Assembly: GCA_000719025.1 (NCBI GenBank)
Contig: JODP01000007.1
Location: forward strand, 124,001-188,000
DNA length: 64,000 nt
Direction: 5' to 3'
Source of the DNA: Kineosporia aurantiaca JCM 3230
GTDB lineage: Bacteria; Actinomycetota; Actinomycetes; Actinomycetales; Kineosporiaceae
Positions 25,755-34,650 of this stretch are shown piece by piece. The position numbers and the translations under genes are program-made. Numbering within the stretch: position 1 is the stretch's first letter; each line of letters starts with the position of its first letter. Under the pieces are notes generated by a model. The model saw nothing but the letters and a program-made list of their open reading frames with translations, was not told the origin of the DNA and made no database searches.

Positions 25755-27026
25755 ATGCCTGCTCCGGAATCCGTTCCGCTGAAGGAGGTCGACCTGGCCG
25801 ACCTGGACCGCTTCCGGGACAACCAGGCCTGGGCCCAGTTCGACACCCTGCGCCGGGAGGACCCGGTGCACTGGACCGACGACTCCGGTTCCGGCAGCGG
25901 GTTCTGGGCGGTGACCCGGTACGACGACATCTGGGCGGTGGACCGCGACGCCGAGACCTTCACCTCCGAGAAGTTCGTCAACCTGGAGGACGTCGAACCG
26001 CAGTACCAGGACCAGCGGCGTTCCATCCTGGAGACCGACGGCCCCCGCCACGCCGCCCTGCGCTCGCTGATCTCCCGCGAGTTCAGCCCCCGCAACCTGC
26101 TGAAGAACTACGAGGTGTTCCTGCGCCAGCTGACCAGGCAGACCGTGGACGCGGCGCTGGCCGACGGCGGCGGCGAGTTCGACTTCGTGCAGCGGATCAG
26201 CGCCGACTTCCCGATCCAGGTGCTGGCCCGGCTGCTGGACGTGCCCCGGGCCGACACCGGCCAGCTGATCGCCTGGGGCAACGAGATGGTCGGCAACACC
26301 GACCCGGACTACACCGAGCACCCGGCCGACAGTCCCGACAGCGAGGCCTACAAGCACCTGCCCTTCCGCAGCCCGACCACCCAGGACGTGTTCGAGTACG
26401 GCCGGGCCCTGCGCGACGCGCGGCGCGGCGGCGACGGCAAGGACCTGATCAGCCTGCTGGCCAACAAGATCCCCACCGACGGGATCCCGATGAGCGACCA
26501 GGACTTCGACAACTACTTCCTGCTGCTGGTGATCGCCGGCAACGAGACCACCCGGCACGCCATCAGCAACTCGATGCTGGGCCTGATCGACCAGCCCGGC
26601 CAGCTCGCCCGGCTGCAGGAGGACCCGTCGCTGATCCCGGCCGCGACCGAGGAACTGCTGCGCTGGGCCTCACCGGTCTACCACTTCCGGCGCACGGCCA
26701 CCCGCGAGGTCGAACTCGGCGGCCGCACGATCAAGGAGGGCGACAAGGTGGTGATGTGGTTCGCCTCGGGCAACCGCGACGACGCCCGGTTCGAGCGTCC
26801 CTACGAGATCGACGTGGCCCGCACCAACGTCGACCATCTGACCTTCGGCAAGGGCAGCGCGCACCTGTGCCTGGGTAATGCGCTGGCCCGGATGGAGATC
26901 CGGCTGATGTTCGAGGAGCTGATCCCGCGGCTGTCCACCATCGAGACGGCCGGGCCGATCACCCGGGTGCGCTCGAACTTCGTGAACGGGATCAAGCAGT
27001 TCCCGGTCCGCGTCGTCACCCGATAG
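25755..27026 (+). CDS. Cytochrome P450
   Basis: 423 residues from ATG 25755 (GAAGGAGA upstream). The I-helix reads AGNETTR, the K-helix EELLR, and the heme loop FGKGSAHLCLG places the thiolate ligand at C372. The 11-residue loop (one longer than in CYP101) is the form found in CYP125/142/124-like actinobacterial P450s. It hydroxylates an organic substrate using electrons from a partner. The VanB-type reductase 11 bases downstream is an obvious, though unusual, candidate. Position in the operon suggests an early oxidation step. Confidence 0.93.
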   Translation: MPAPESVPLKEVDLADLDRFRDNQAWAQFDTLRREDPVHWTDDSGSGSGFWAVTRYDDIWAVDRDAETFTSEKFVNLEDVEPQYQDQRRSILETDGPRHAALRSLISREFSPRNLLKNYEVFLRQLTRQTVDAALADGGGEFDFVQRISADFPIQVLARLLDVPRADTGQLIAWGNEMVGNTDPDYTEHPADSPDSEAYKHLPFRSPTTQDVFEYGRALRDARRGGDGKDLISLLANKIPTDGIPMSDQDFDNYFLLLVIAGNETTRHAISNSMLGLIDQPGQLARLQEDPSLIPAATEELLRWASPVYHFRRTATREVELGGRTIKEGDKVVMWFASGNRDDARFERPYEIDVARTNVDHLTFGKGSAHLCLGNALARMEIRLMFEELIPRLSTIETAGPITRVRSNFVNGIKQFPVRVVTR

Positions 27027-27037
27027 GCGAAGGAGCC

Positions 27038-28012
27038 ATGCCGATCACCCGGACCGTGCTGCGCGAGTTCGAGGCCGACCTGGTCGTGGAGCACGCCGAA
27101 CCGGTCGCGGCCGACGTGGTCGCGATGACGCTGCGCCGGGCCGACGGCGGCGACCTTCCGGGCTGGACCCCGGGCGCGCACATCGACCTGGTCCTCCCCG
27201 ACGGTCTGGTCCGCCAGTACTCGCTGTGCGGCCGGACCCAGGACGCCGGCGCCTACCGGATCGCGGTTCTCAAAGCACCCGACTCGCGCGGCGGTTCGAC
27301 GGCCGTGCATGCGCTGGAAGTGGGGCAGAGCGTGGGGGTGCGAGGCCCGCGCAACCACTTCCCGATCGTGCCGGCCCGCTCCTACCTGCTCGTGGCCGGT
27401 GGGATCGGGATCACCCCGCTGCTGGCCATGATTCACCAGATCGAGGCCGTCGGCGCCCAGTGGGAACTCTGGTACGGCGGGCGCACCCGATCGTCCATGG
27501 CCTTCCTGGACGAACTGGCCTCCTTCGGCGACCGGGTCCACATCGTTCCCGAGGACACCGACGGCCGACCGGACCTGACCGCGATCCTCAAGGAACCGCG
27601 TCCCGGCACGCTCGTGTACGCCTGCGGCCCCGAAGGAATGCTCGCCGCGATGGAGGCGGCCTGCGCGCACTGGCCGCCCGGATCCCTGCATCTGGAACGG
27701 TTCTCGGCCAAGCAGCAGGACGGGGCGGCGACCGGCCGATCGTTCGAGCTGGTGCTGCAGCGCTCGGGGCTGACCCTGGACGTGCCCGCCGACCAGAGCA
27801 TCTTCGACACGGTCCGCCAGGCCGGCGTCAGCGTGCTCGGCTCCTGTCTGGAGGGGATCTGCGGCACCTGCGAGACCGAGGTGATCGAGGTGGTGGACGG
27901 CGAGATCGACCACCGAGACTCCGTTCTGGACGACGAGGAGCGAGCGAGCAACGAGGTCATGATGATCTGCGTGTCCCGCTGTTCCGGCGCCCGCCTGACC
28001 CTGGACCTGTGA
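27038..28012 (+). CDS. Phthalate-dioxygenase-reductase (VanB)-type oxidoreductase
   Basis: 324 residues in the order FMN domain, NAD domain, C-terminal plant-type ferredoxin. The flavin loop is RQYSLCG, the NAD region contains VAGGIGITPLLAM and YACGPEGM, and the cluster cysteines are C270, C275, C278 and C311. Proteins of this build pass electrons from NAD(P)H to a Rieske oxygenase, and some serve P450s. It lies between the P450 and the Rieske-like gene, overlapping the latter by 1 base (TGATG). Since the Rieske-like protein has no cluster ligands, the P450 is a more likely partner. Confidence 0.93.
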   Translation: MPITRTVLREFEADLVVEHAEPVAADVVAMTLRRADGGDLPGWTPGAHIDLVLPDGLVRQYSLCGRTQDAGAYRIAVLKAPDSRGGSTAVHALEVGQSVGVRGPRNHFPIVPARSYLLVAGGIGITPLLAMIHQIEAVGAQWELWYGGRTRSSMAFLDELASFGDRVHIVPEDTDGRPDLTAILKEPRPGTLVYACGPEGMLAAMEAACAHWPPGSLHLERFSAKQQDGAATGRSFELVLQRSGLTLDVPADQSIFDTVRQAGVSVLGSCLEGICGTCETEVIEVVDGEIDHRDSVLDDEERASNEVMMICVSRCSGARLTLDL

Positions 28013-29031
28013 TGAGCGCCTACACGGCCTATCCCACCCAGACCTGGTACAGCGTCGCCACCTCCACCGAGGTGACCGGCCGGCCCCTGGCCCGCCGGGC
28101 CCTGCAGACCTCGCTGGTCCTCTACCGCACCCGGGCGGGGGAGATCGTCGTCCTGGAGGACCGTGACGCTCACGCCCCCTACCCGCTCAGCCTGGGCACG
28201 GTGGTCGGTGACGAGATCGTCTCGGCCTACTCGGGGTTCCGCTACGGGCCGGACGGGCGGTGCACCCACGTGCCCACCCAGGAGCACGTGCCGATCGGCG
28301 CGCGGGTGCGGGCCTGGCCGGTCCGTGAGCAGGACGGCCTGGTCTGGGTCTGGTTCGGCCGCGAAGGGCTGGCCGACCTGCGTCAGCTGCCGCAGACCGG
28401 CTGCCCGTCCGACGAGCGGTGGGTGAGCTTCGGTCAGGAATGGACGACGGCCGCGAACCTGCTCCTGCTGCACGAGAACTTCGCCGACATCACCCACGTC
28501 GCCGTGGTCGACCCGCTGATCGCCCCACCGGTGCTCAGCGCCGGCCCGGTTCCCCAGCTCGTGGTCGAAGTGGCCGAGACCAGCGTGTCCTTCGCCCGGG
28601 ACTATCCCCCCGGCCCGGTCTCGCCCTGGCTGGCCCCGCTGCTGGACCTGCCCGCCGACGCCGCGGTGGCGCAACGCGAGGAGGGCCGCTTCGTCAGTCC
28701 CGGTCTGTGGGTGGATACCTGGAGTTTCCTGCGGCCCGGGCGGCAACCGGCCCGGTTCCGCTTCACCCACGCCACCACCCCGGTGGACTCCGGCCGCACG
28801 AGACACCTCTGGCGGGTCAGCCGCGACTTCGCCCTGGAGGACGCGGTTTCCCAGCACCTGCTGCCGATCTTCACCACCTACTACCGCCGGGTGCAGGCGA
28901 TCCTGCAGACCATGCAGGCGGTCATCACCACCGACGGCGCGCGTAACGACGTGCGGGTGGCCGCGGATGCGGCGGCCATCGCGGTGCGGCGGATCGTCCA
29001 CCGACTGCTGGCCGATGAGCGGCTGACCTGA
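28012..29031 (+). CDS. Rieske-oxygenase-like protein lacking the cluster ligands
   Basis: 339 residues. The fold pattern follows VanA/DdmC-type oxygenases closely: VVLEDR, PLSLGTVVGDEIV, GFRYGPDGRCTHVPTQ. Where C-x-H and C-x2-H should stand it has D52-A-H54 and S71-A-Y-S74, so both cysteines and one histidine are gone. In the catalytic domain the D-N-x2-D-x2-H-x4-H motif reads E155-N-x2-D159-x2-H162-x4-D167, so one iron histidine is an aspartate. It may be a structural or regulatory subunit, or bind metal differently. It is translationally coupled to the reductase gene. Confidence 0.85.
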   Translation: MSAYTAYPTQTWYSVATSTEVTGRPLARRALQTSLVLYRTRAGEIVVLEDRDAHAPYPLSLGTVVGDEIVSAYSGFRYGPDGRCTHVPTQEHVPIGARVRAWPVREQDGLVWVWFGREGLADLRQLPQTGCPSDERWVSFGQEWTTAANLLLLHENFADITHVAVVDPLIAPPVLSAGPVPQLVVEVAETSVSFARDYPPGPVSPWLAPLLDLPADAAVAQREEGRFVSPGLWVDTWSFLRPGRQPARFRFTHATTPVDSGRTRHLWRVSRDFALEDAVSQHLLPIFTTYYRRVQAILQTMQAVITTDGARNDVRVAADAAAIAVRRIVHRLLADERLT

Positions 29032-29051
29032 CCTCGCGATTAAGGATTTCG

Positions 29052-29864
29052 ATGAGTGAGACCAAGGGGTTCTTCTACCCCCGCACCGCCGGCGGCACCG
29101 CGTCCATCATTCCCGATCCGCCCTGGTACTACTCCGGCGACCTGCTCACCGTGGAGTACCGCACCGACCCGGCCCGGGTGGCCGAACTGCTGCCCGCCCC
29201 GCTGGAGCCCGCCCCCGAGGACCCGGGCGCCGTCGCGCTGATCTGGGCCGACTGGCAGTCCTGCTCGACCAGCCGGGCCGAGCTGCTGGACCCGGTCCGG
29301 GCCCAGTACAAGGAGGCGTTCGTCGTCGTGCGGTGCAGCTTCCAGGGTCAGGTGTTCTCTCGCTGCGTCTACATCTGGGTGGACAAGGACTTTGCCATCG
29401 TCCGTGGCCTGCACCAGGGCTACCCGAAGAAGCTGGGCTCGATGTGGCAGACCCGCCCGCACCCCTTCGCCCAGGGCGCCCCGCAGATCGGGCCCGGCGG
29501 CGTCTTCGGCGCGACCCTGGCGGCGGGGGATCGGCGCCTGGCCGAGGCCGTGCTGACCCTGCGCGAGCCCTCCGAGCACAACGGCTTCGTCAACAGCCAC
29601 AAGATGGCCCACCACCGGGTCTTTCCCGGCATCGAGAGCGGAGCGCCGGACGCCTACGCCGAACTGATCAGCTCCGGCGCGGCCGCCTTCGAGGGCGGCC
29701 AGTCCTGGACGGGGGACGTCGACCTGCGGCTGTACGAGTCGCCGACCGAGGAACTGTCCCGGCTGAGCGTGCAGGAGGTGATCGGCGGCTACTACCGCCA
29801 GGTCGGCGTGGTCTGGAACGGCGGGAGCACGCTGGCCCGGATCAGCCAGGAGCTCCCGGTATGA
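29052..29864 (+). CDS. Acetoacetate decarboxylase family protein
   Basis: 270 residues. HQGYPKKLG (K126-K127) corresponds to the Schiff-base lysine and its pKa-lowering neighbour in acetoacetate decarboxylase. LREPSEHNGFVNSHK and the final VEW-type strand fit the family. Known relatives decarboxylate or (retro-)aldolise beta-keto acids. In aromatic meta-cleavage clusters such a protein could process a keto-acid intermediate. The start lies 20 bases after the Rieske-like stop and its end overlaps the aldehyde dehydrogenase by 4 bases. The reaction here is unknown. Confidence 0.82.
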   Translation: MSETKGFFYPRTAGGTASIIPDPPWYYSGDLLTVEYRTDPARVAELLPAPLEPAPEDPGAVALIWADWQSCSTSRAELLDPVRAQYKEAFVVVRCSFQGQVFSRCVYIWVDKDFAIVRGLHQGYPKKLGSMWQTRPHPFAQGAPQIGPGGVFGATLAAGDRRLAEAVLTLREPSEHNGFVNSHKMAHHRVFPGIESGAPDAYAELISSGAAAFEGGQSWTGDVDLRLYESPTEELSRLSVQEVIGGYYRQVGVVWNGGSTLARISQELPV

Positions 29865-31339
29865 GCACCATCATCGTCGAGGACGTCCCGGTCGACACCC
29901 GGCACTGGATCGACGGGCAGCGCCGGGCCTCGGCCTCGGGACAGACCTTCACCGACGTCTCGCCGATCGACGAGAGCGTCCTGGGCGAGATCTCCGCGGG
30001 AGGCCGGGCCGAGGTCGACGCGGCCGTGGACGCCGCCCGCCGGGCCTTCCCGGCCTGGGCCGCACTACCGGTCAGCGAGCGCTCGGCCATCCTGCGGCGG
30101 GTCGCCGACGGCATCGACGCTCGGGCCGAGGAGCTGTCGCGGGTCGAGACCCGCGACAACGGCTCGCTGTTGCGCTCGCACCGCCGGGGGGTCATGCCCC
30201 GGGTCGGCCAGAACTTCCGCTACTTCGCCGACCACGCCGTGGATGCAAAACACGAGGACCGGCAGATCCGCGGCCACCGGGAGCGGATCACCTACGACCC
30301 GGCCGGCGTGGTCGCCGTCATCACGCCCTGGAACGCGCCGCTGATGCTGGCCACCTGGCGGATCGGCCCGGCCCTGGCCGCCGGGGACACGGTGGTGCTC
30401 AAGCCGCCGGAATGGGCGCCTCTGACCGCCTCGATCCTGGCCGACATCATGGCCGGGGCGGGGGTGCCCGCCGGGGTGTTCAACGTCGTGCAGGGCACTG
30501 GCACCCAGGCCGGCGCCCCGCTGACCGCCCACCCGGGCATCGACCGGCTCTCGTTCACCGGCTCGGTCCCCACCGCCGCCACGATCGCCGCGGCGGCGGC
30601 GCCCAACATCGTCCCCCTGTCCTTCGAACTGGGGGGAAAATCCCCGCTGGTGGTCTTCGCCGACGCCGATCTGGACCTGGCCGTCGACCTGGCCGTCGAG
30701 CAGTTCGACAACGCCGGCCAGGTCTGCCTGGGCGCCTTCCGGATGCTCGTGCAGGACTCCGTCGCCGAGCAGTTCCTGGAGCGGGTGGTGGCCCGGGCGA
30801 AGGGCCTGGTGCAGGGCGATCCGCGCGAGCCCGCCACCGACGTCAGCGCCCTGGTCAGCCGCCGGCACTTCGAACGGGTGGCCGGTTTCGTCGAGCGGGC
30901 CGTCGCGGCCGGGGCCCGGCCGGTGCTGGGCGGCGGCCCCAACCGGGACCTGGGCGGCCTGTACTTCCGGCCCACGATCCTCCTGGACGCGCAGCCGGGC
31001 AGCGAGATCCTCACCGAGGAGGTGTTCGGGCCGGTCCTGACCCTGCAGACGTTCGCCACCGAGGAGCAGGCGGTGCAGCTGGCCAACAGCACCCGCTTCG
31101 GCCTGGCCGCGACCCTGGTGACCGGCGATCCCGACCGGGCCGAACGGGTCAGTGCCCAGCTGTCGGCCGGAACCGTCTGGGTCAACTGCTTCTTCGTGCG
31201 CGACCTGGGCGCCCCGTTCGGCGGGAACAAGCAGTCGGGGATCGGACGTGAGGGCGGGGACTGGTCCTTCGACTTCTACTGCGACGTCAAGAACAGCGTG
31301 TTCAGTCCCAACGGATGGAACCAGAAAGGGGAAGGCTGA
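29861..31339 (+). CDS. Aldehyde dehydrogenase, HpaE-like
   Basis: 492 residues from the ATG overlapping the previous stop. Catalytic E256 (FELGGK) and C289 (AGQVCLG) are present, with PWNAP and SFTGSVP as expected. The C-terminal GNKQSGIGREGGDWSFDFY block is characteristic of 5-carboxymethyl-2-hydroxymuconate semialdehyde dehydrogenases. It sits directly before an extradiol dioxygenase that would produce that semialdehyde from homoprotocatechuate. NAD+ use is expected. Its stop and the next start share one base. Confidence 0.88.
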   Translation: MSTIIVEDVPVDTRHWIDGQRRASASGQTFTDVSPIDESVLGEISAGGRAEVDAAVDAARRAFPAWAALPVSERSAILRRVADGIDARAEELSRVETRDNGSLLRSHRRGVMPRVGQNFRYFADHAVDAKHEDRQIRGHRERITYDPAGVVAVITPWNAPLMLATWRIGPALAAGDTVVLKPPEWAPLTASILADIMAGAGVPAGVFNVVQGTGTQAGAPLTAHPGIDRLSFTGSVPTAATIAAAAAPNIVPLSFELGGKSPLVVFADADLDLAVDLAVEQFDNAGQVCLGAFRMLVQDSVAEQFLERVVARAKGLVQGDPREPATDVSALVSRRHFERVAGFVERAVAAGARPVLGGGPNRDLGGLYFRPTILLDAQPGSEILTEEVFGPVLTLQTFATEEQAVQLANSTRFGLAATLVTGDPDRAERVSAQLSAGTVWVNCFFVRDLGAPFGGNKQSGIGREGGDWSFDFYCDVKNSVFSPNGWNQKGEG

Positions 31340-32292
31340 TGGGTGAAGTCGTCGGCGCGGGCCTGATCGCGCACGTGCCCACCATCGTGCTGCCGGAGAC
31401 GATCCGCCGGGAGCTGAACCACGGGCAGGACTCGACCCTGGTCTCCGGGCTGCAGCAGCTGCGCCGGGAGGTCTTCGACACCCTCGACTACGACACCGTC
31501 GTGGTCCTGGACTCGCACTGGGCCACCACGGTCGAGTTCGTCGTCACCGCCCAGCAACGCCGGCAGGGCCTGTTCACCTCCGAGGAACTGCCGCGCGGAA
31601 TGAGCCGACGGCCCTACGACTTTCCCGGCGATCCCGAACTGGCCCAGCTGATCGCCTCCAAGGCGGCCGGGCACTGCACCTGGATCACCCCGATCGCGGA
31701 CGACCACCTGCCGATCTTCTACGCCACCACCAACGTCTGGGAGTTCCTCGGCCAGGGACTGCCGGACAAGAAGTGGATCAGCATCGGGGTCTGCCAGACC
31801 GCCGACACCGAGGACAACCTGCGCCTGGGGCGAGCGCTCGGCGAGGCGATCGCCGCCTCGGACCGCAAGGTCGTCCTGATCGCCTCGGGCGCGATGTCCC
31901 ACACCTTCTGGCCGCTGCGGCAGTTGCGCGACCACGAGGCCGCCGGGGTGGAACACATCTACACCGCCGAAGCAATGGACGCCGATCAGCAGCGGCTTGA
32001 GTGGTTCTCCCGCGGCGATCACGCCCGGGTTCTGGCGACCATGCCGGAGTTCTACCGCTACCGGCCCGAAGCCCGCTTCGGCCACTACCTGATGATGATC
32101 GGCGCGCTGGGCGAGGGCGACTGCACTGCGCCCGGGCGACGTTTCGGCGAGTACGAGAACTCCATCGGCACCGGCCAGGTGCACGTGTGGTTCGACCGGC
32201 CCGACCACGGTTTTCCCCGCGCCCACGCCACCCCGGTCGACCCCGACTACGTCCGCCAGACCGGCGGACCGGACCTGAAAGCAGCCGGCTGA
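31339..32292 (+). CDS. Class III (LigB-type) extradiol dioxygenase, HpcB-like
   Basis: 317 residues from the ATG in TGATG. The metal-binding positions H12 (IAHVPT) and H60 (LDSHW) follow the LigB pattern and the third ligand (Glu) is expected in the C-terminal third. The length and the SGAMSHTFWPL segment resemble 3,4-dihydroxyphenylacetate 2,3-dioxygenases of the class III type, which open a catechol ring next to the hydroxyl pair with Fe(II) and O2. With the HpaE-like and FAH-like neighbours it outlines a meta-cleavage branch. Confidence 0.85.
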   Translation: MGEVVGAGLIAHVPTIVLPETIRRELNHGQDSTLVSGLQQLRREVFDTLDYDTVVVLDSHWATTVEFVVTAQQRRQGLFTSEELPRGMSRRPYDFPGDPELAQLIASKAAGHCTWITPIADDHLPIFYATTNVWEFLGQGLPDKKWISIGVCQTADTEDNLRLGRALGEAIAASDRKVVLIASGAMSHTFWPLRQLRDHEAAGVEHIYTAEAMDADQQRLEWFSRGDHARVLATMPEFYRYRPEARFGHYLMMIGALGEGDCTAPGRRFGEYENSIGTGQVHVWFDRPDHGFPRAHATPVDPDYVRQTGGPDLKAAG

Positions 32293-33149
32293 TGAAAACA
32301 TCCGAGACGCGCCGGATCCTGCTGGACGGGAACGTCACCGACGTCGTCCGTCATGATCAGGAACTGGTGGCCGGGGACGGGCGGGTGGTGGCGGTCGCCG
32401 AGGCCCAGCACCTGCCGCCCGTGGTGCCCAGCAAGATCGTCTGCGTGCACCTGAACTATGCCTCCCGGGTGCAGGAGATGCAGACGACGCTACCCCCGGC
32501 GCCGACGTACTTCCACAAGCCGATCTCCGCGCTGAACGCCCACGAGGGCGCCGTCGTGCGTCCGTCGGGGTGCAAGTGGCTGAACTACGAAGGCGAGATC
32601 GCCATCGTCATCGGCCGCACCGCCCGGAACATCGCGCCTGACGAAGCCGGGGCCTACATCCGCGGCTACACCATCGGGAACGACTACGGGCTGCACGATT
32701 TCCGCGACACCGACGCGGGATCGATGCTGCGGGTCAAGGGCTCCGACACGCTCTGCCCGCTGGGGCCCGGCCTGGTCGAGGGCTGGGACTTCCACGACAA
32801 GCGGATCCGCACCCTGGTCAACGGGCAGGTCCGCCAGGACGCGAGCACCGCGGAGATGAGGTGGGACATGCACTACCTGGTCGCCGACATCGCCCGGACG
32901 ATCACCCTGCAGCCCGGTGACGTCCTGCTGTCCGGGACCCCGGCGATCTCCCGGACGGTCTACCCGGGGGACGTCGTGGAGGTCGAGGTGGAGGGCCTGG
33001 GGACGTTGCGCAACCACATCGTCGAGGGGCCCACCGCGATCCGCTCCGACGTCGGTGCGCAGCCGTCCGAGAGCGAGGAAGTGCTCTCCACGGCCCAGGG
33101 CGGGGACTGGGCGTTCCGCGGCATCCGCAAGCCCTCGAAGGCCCTCTGA
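32292..33149 (+). CDS. FAH-family hydrolase/isomerase/decarboxylase, HpaG-like
   Basis: 285 residues. Metal ligands E100, E102 (LNYEGEIA) and D131 (GNDYGLHD) are intact, followed by KGSDTLCPLGP and GDVLLSGTP, both hallmarks of fumarylacetoacetase-family enzymes such as 5-carboxymethyl-2-oxohex-3-ene-dioate decarboxylase/isomerase. It would act after the HpaE-like dehydrogenase. It overlaps the dioxygenase gene by one base. FAH-family substrate assignment from sequence alone is unreliable, so the role rests on context. Confidence 0.87.
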   Translation: MKTSETRRILLDGNVTDVVRHDQELVAGDGRVVAVAEAQHLPPVVPSKIVCVHLNYASRVQEMQTTLPPAPTYFHKPISALNAHEGAVVRPSGCKWLNYEGEIAIVIGRTARNIAPDEAGAYIRGYTIGNDYGLHDFRDTDAGSMLRVKGSDTLCPLGPGLVEGWDFHDKRIRTLVNGQVRQDASTAEMRWDMHYLVADIARTITLQPGDVLLSGTPAISRTVYPGDVVEVEVEGLGTLRNHIVEGPTAIRSDVGAQPSESEEVLSTAQGGDWAFRGIRKPSKAL

Positions 33150-33150
33150 C

Positions 33151-34650
33151 ATGGCCACGGACCGAGTCGCCGAGGTCGACTGGGCAGAGCTGGCCCAGCG
33201 GCTGGACCTGCCCGCAGCCCTGCTGATCGGGGGCGAGCAGCGCCCGGCCGCGGGCGGCGGCGTGCGGGCCGTCCACACCCCCCGCGACGGCAGCCACCTG
33301 GTGGACCTGGCCTGGGCCGAGGTCGCCGACGCCGATGCGGCGGTCGCCGCCGCGCGCCGGGCCTTCGACCAGGGACCGTGGCCGCGGATGGCCGCGCGCG
33401 AGCGCGGGGAGGTCCTGTTCCGGCTGGCCGATCTGTGCGAGCAGCACCGCGACGAGCTCGCGCTACTGATCAGCCTGGAGATGGGCAAGCCGATCCGGAC
33501 GGCCTGGGAGATCGAGGTACGGGCGCTGATCCGCTGCCTGCGCTTCTACGCGGGGCTCGCCGACAAGAGCATGGGCGAGATCCCCTCGACCGTGGAGGGC
33601 GAGCTGGCCCTGGTGACCCAGGAACCGTCCGGGGTCGTGGCGGCCGTGGTGCCATGGAACTTCCCGCTGACGATCGGGTCGTGGAAGTTCGCGCCCGCCC
33701 TGGCCGCGGGATGCACGGTCGTGCTGAAAACGGCCGAGCAGTCGTCCTTGTCCATGCAGCGCGTAGCGCAGTTGGCGGTCCAGGCTGGGGTGCCCACCGG
33801 CGTCCTCAATGTTCTCTCCGGCGACGGCGCCACCGTGGGTCGACGACTGGGCGAGCATCCGGACGTCGACGTCCTGACCTTCACCGGCTCCACGGCCGTC
33901 GGCCGGCATTTCCTGCGCTACGCCGCCGATTCCAACCTCAAACGGGTGCACCTGGAACTGGGCGGCAAGTCACCCAACATCGTCTTCCCGGACGCCGATC
34001 TGGGCACCGCGGCCAGCACGGCGGCCTGGGCGATCTTCTTCAACTCCGGACAGATGTGCACGGCCGGCTCACGACTGCTCGTGCACGCCGACGTCGCCGA
34101 CGAGGTGATCGAGGCGGTCGTCGCTGCGGCGGCTAACTGGCAGCCGGGCGACCCGCTGGACCCGGACACGCTGATCGGCCCGATGGTGGATGCGGTCAGT
34201 CTGCAGCGGGTACTGCGACAGCTGGAGGACGGCATCGCCCAAGGAGCAACCCTGCGCGCGGGCGGATCTGCCGTCCGCACGGATTCCGGCGGGCCGTATC
34301 TGGCGCCCACGATCACCGGCCGCGTATGCGCCGACAACGTGCTGGTGCGCGAGGAACTCTTCGCACCCGTCCTGGCGGTGCAGACGTTCAGCACCGAGCA
34401 GGAGGCGCTGGACCTTGCCCACGACACCCCCTACGGCCTGGCGGCGGCCGTCTGGACGCGCGACCTCGGACGGGCTCACCGGATGTCCCGGCGGCTGCGG
34501 GCGGGCACGGTGTGGGTCAACTGCTACGAGGAGGGCGACATGAGCGTCCCGTTCGGCGGCGTCAAGCAGTCCGGCGCCGGGCGGGACAAGTCGCGGCACG
34601 CGCTGGAGCAGTACACCGACCTGAAGACGACCTGGATCGCCCATGGCTGA
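33151..34650 (+). CDS. Aldehyde dehydrogenase, PuuC-like
   Basis: 499 residues starting one base after the FAH stop. E269 (LELGGK) and C303 (SGQMCTAG) are the active-site pair, with PWNFPL and TFTGSTAVG. The QRPAAGGGV start and the tail VKQSGAGRDKS resemble gamma-glutamyl-gamma-aminobutyraldehyde (PuuC) and betaine-aldehyde-type dehydrogenases. The next gene encodes a PuuD-like hydrolase and overlaps by 8 bases, which supports oxidation of a gamma-glutamyl-aldehyde or of the aryl-acetaldehyde released from an amine. Confidence 0.88.
   Translation: MATDRVAEVDWAELAQRLDLPAALLIGGEQRPAAGGGVRAVHTPRDGSHLVDLAWAEVADADAAVAAARRAFDQGPWPRMAARERGEVLFRLADLCEQHRDELALLISLEMGKPIRTAWEIEVRALIRCLRFYAGLADKSMGEIPSTVEGELALVTQEPSGVVAAVVPWNFPLTIGSWKFAPALAAGCTVVLKTAEQSSLSMQRVAQLAVQAGVPTGVLNVLSGDGATVGRRLGEHPDVDVLTFTGSTAVGRHFLRYAADSNLKRVHLELGGKSPNIVFPDADLGTAASTAAWAIFFNSGQMCTAGSRLLVHADVADEVIEAVVAAAANWQPGDPLDPDTLIGPMVDAVSLQRVLRQLEDGIAQGATLRAGGSAVRTDSGGPYLAPTITGRVCADNVLVREELFAPVLAVQTFSTEQEALDLAHDTPYGLAAAVWTRDLGRAHRMSRRLRAGTVWVNCYEEGDMSVPFGGVKQSGAGRDKSRHALEQYTDLKTTWIAHG

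Noticed and set aside
24200..26095. 631-codon open frame on the minus strand across the permease and P450 genes
   Set aside because: Its composition (Gln/Gly/Arg-rich, no hydrophobic core) is typical of antisense high-GC frames, and both plus-strand genes have intact motifs.
26838..26870. P450 heme loop one residue longer than the textbook F-x-x-G-x-H-x-C-x-G
   Set aside because: The same length occurs in CYP125/142/124-like enzymes (FGG-x-GAH-x-C-x-G), so it is a family trait.
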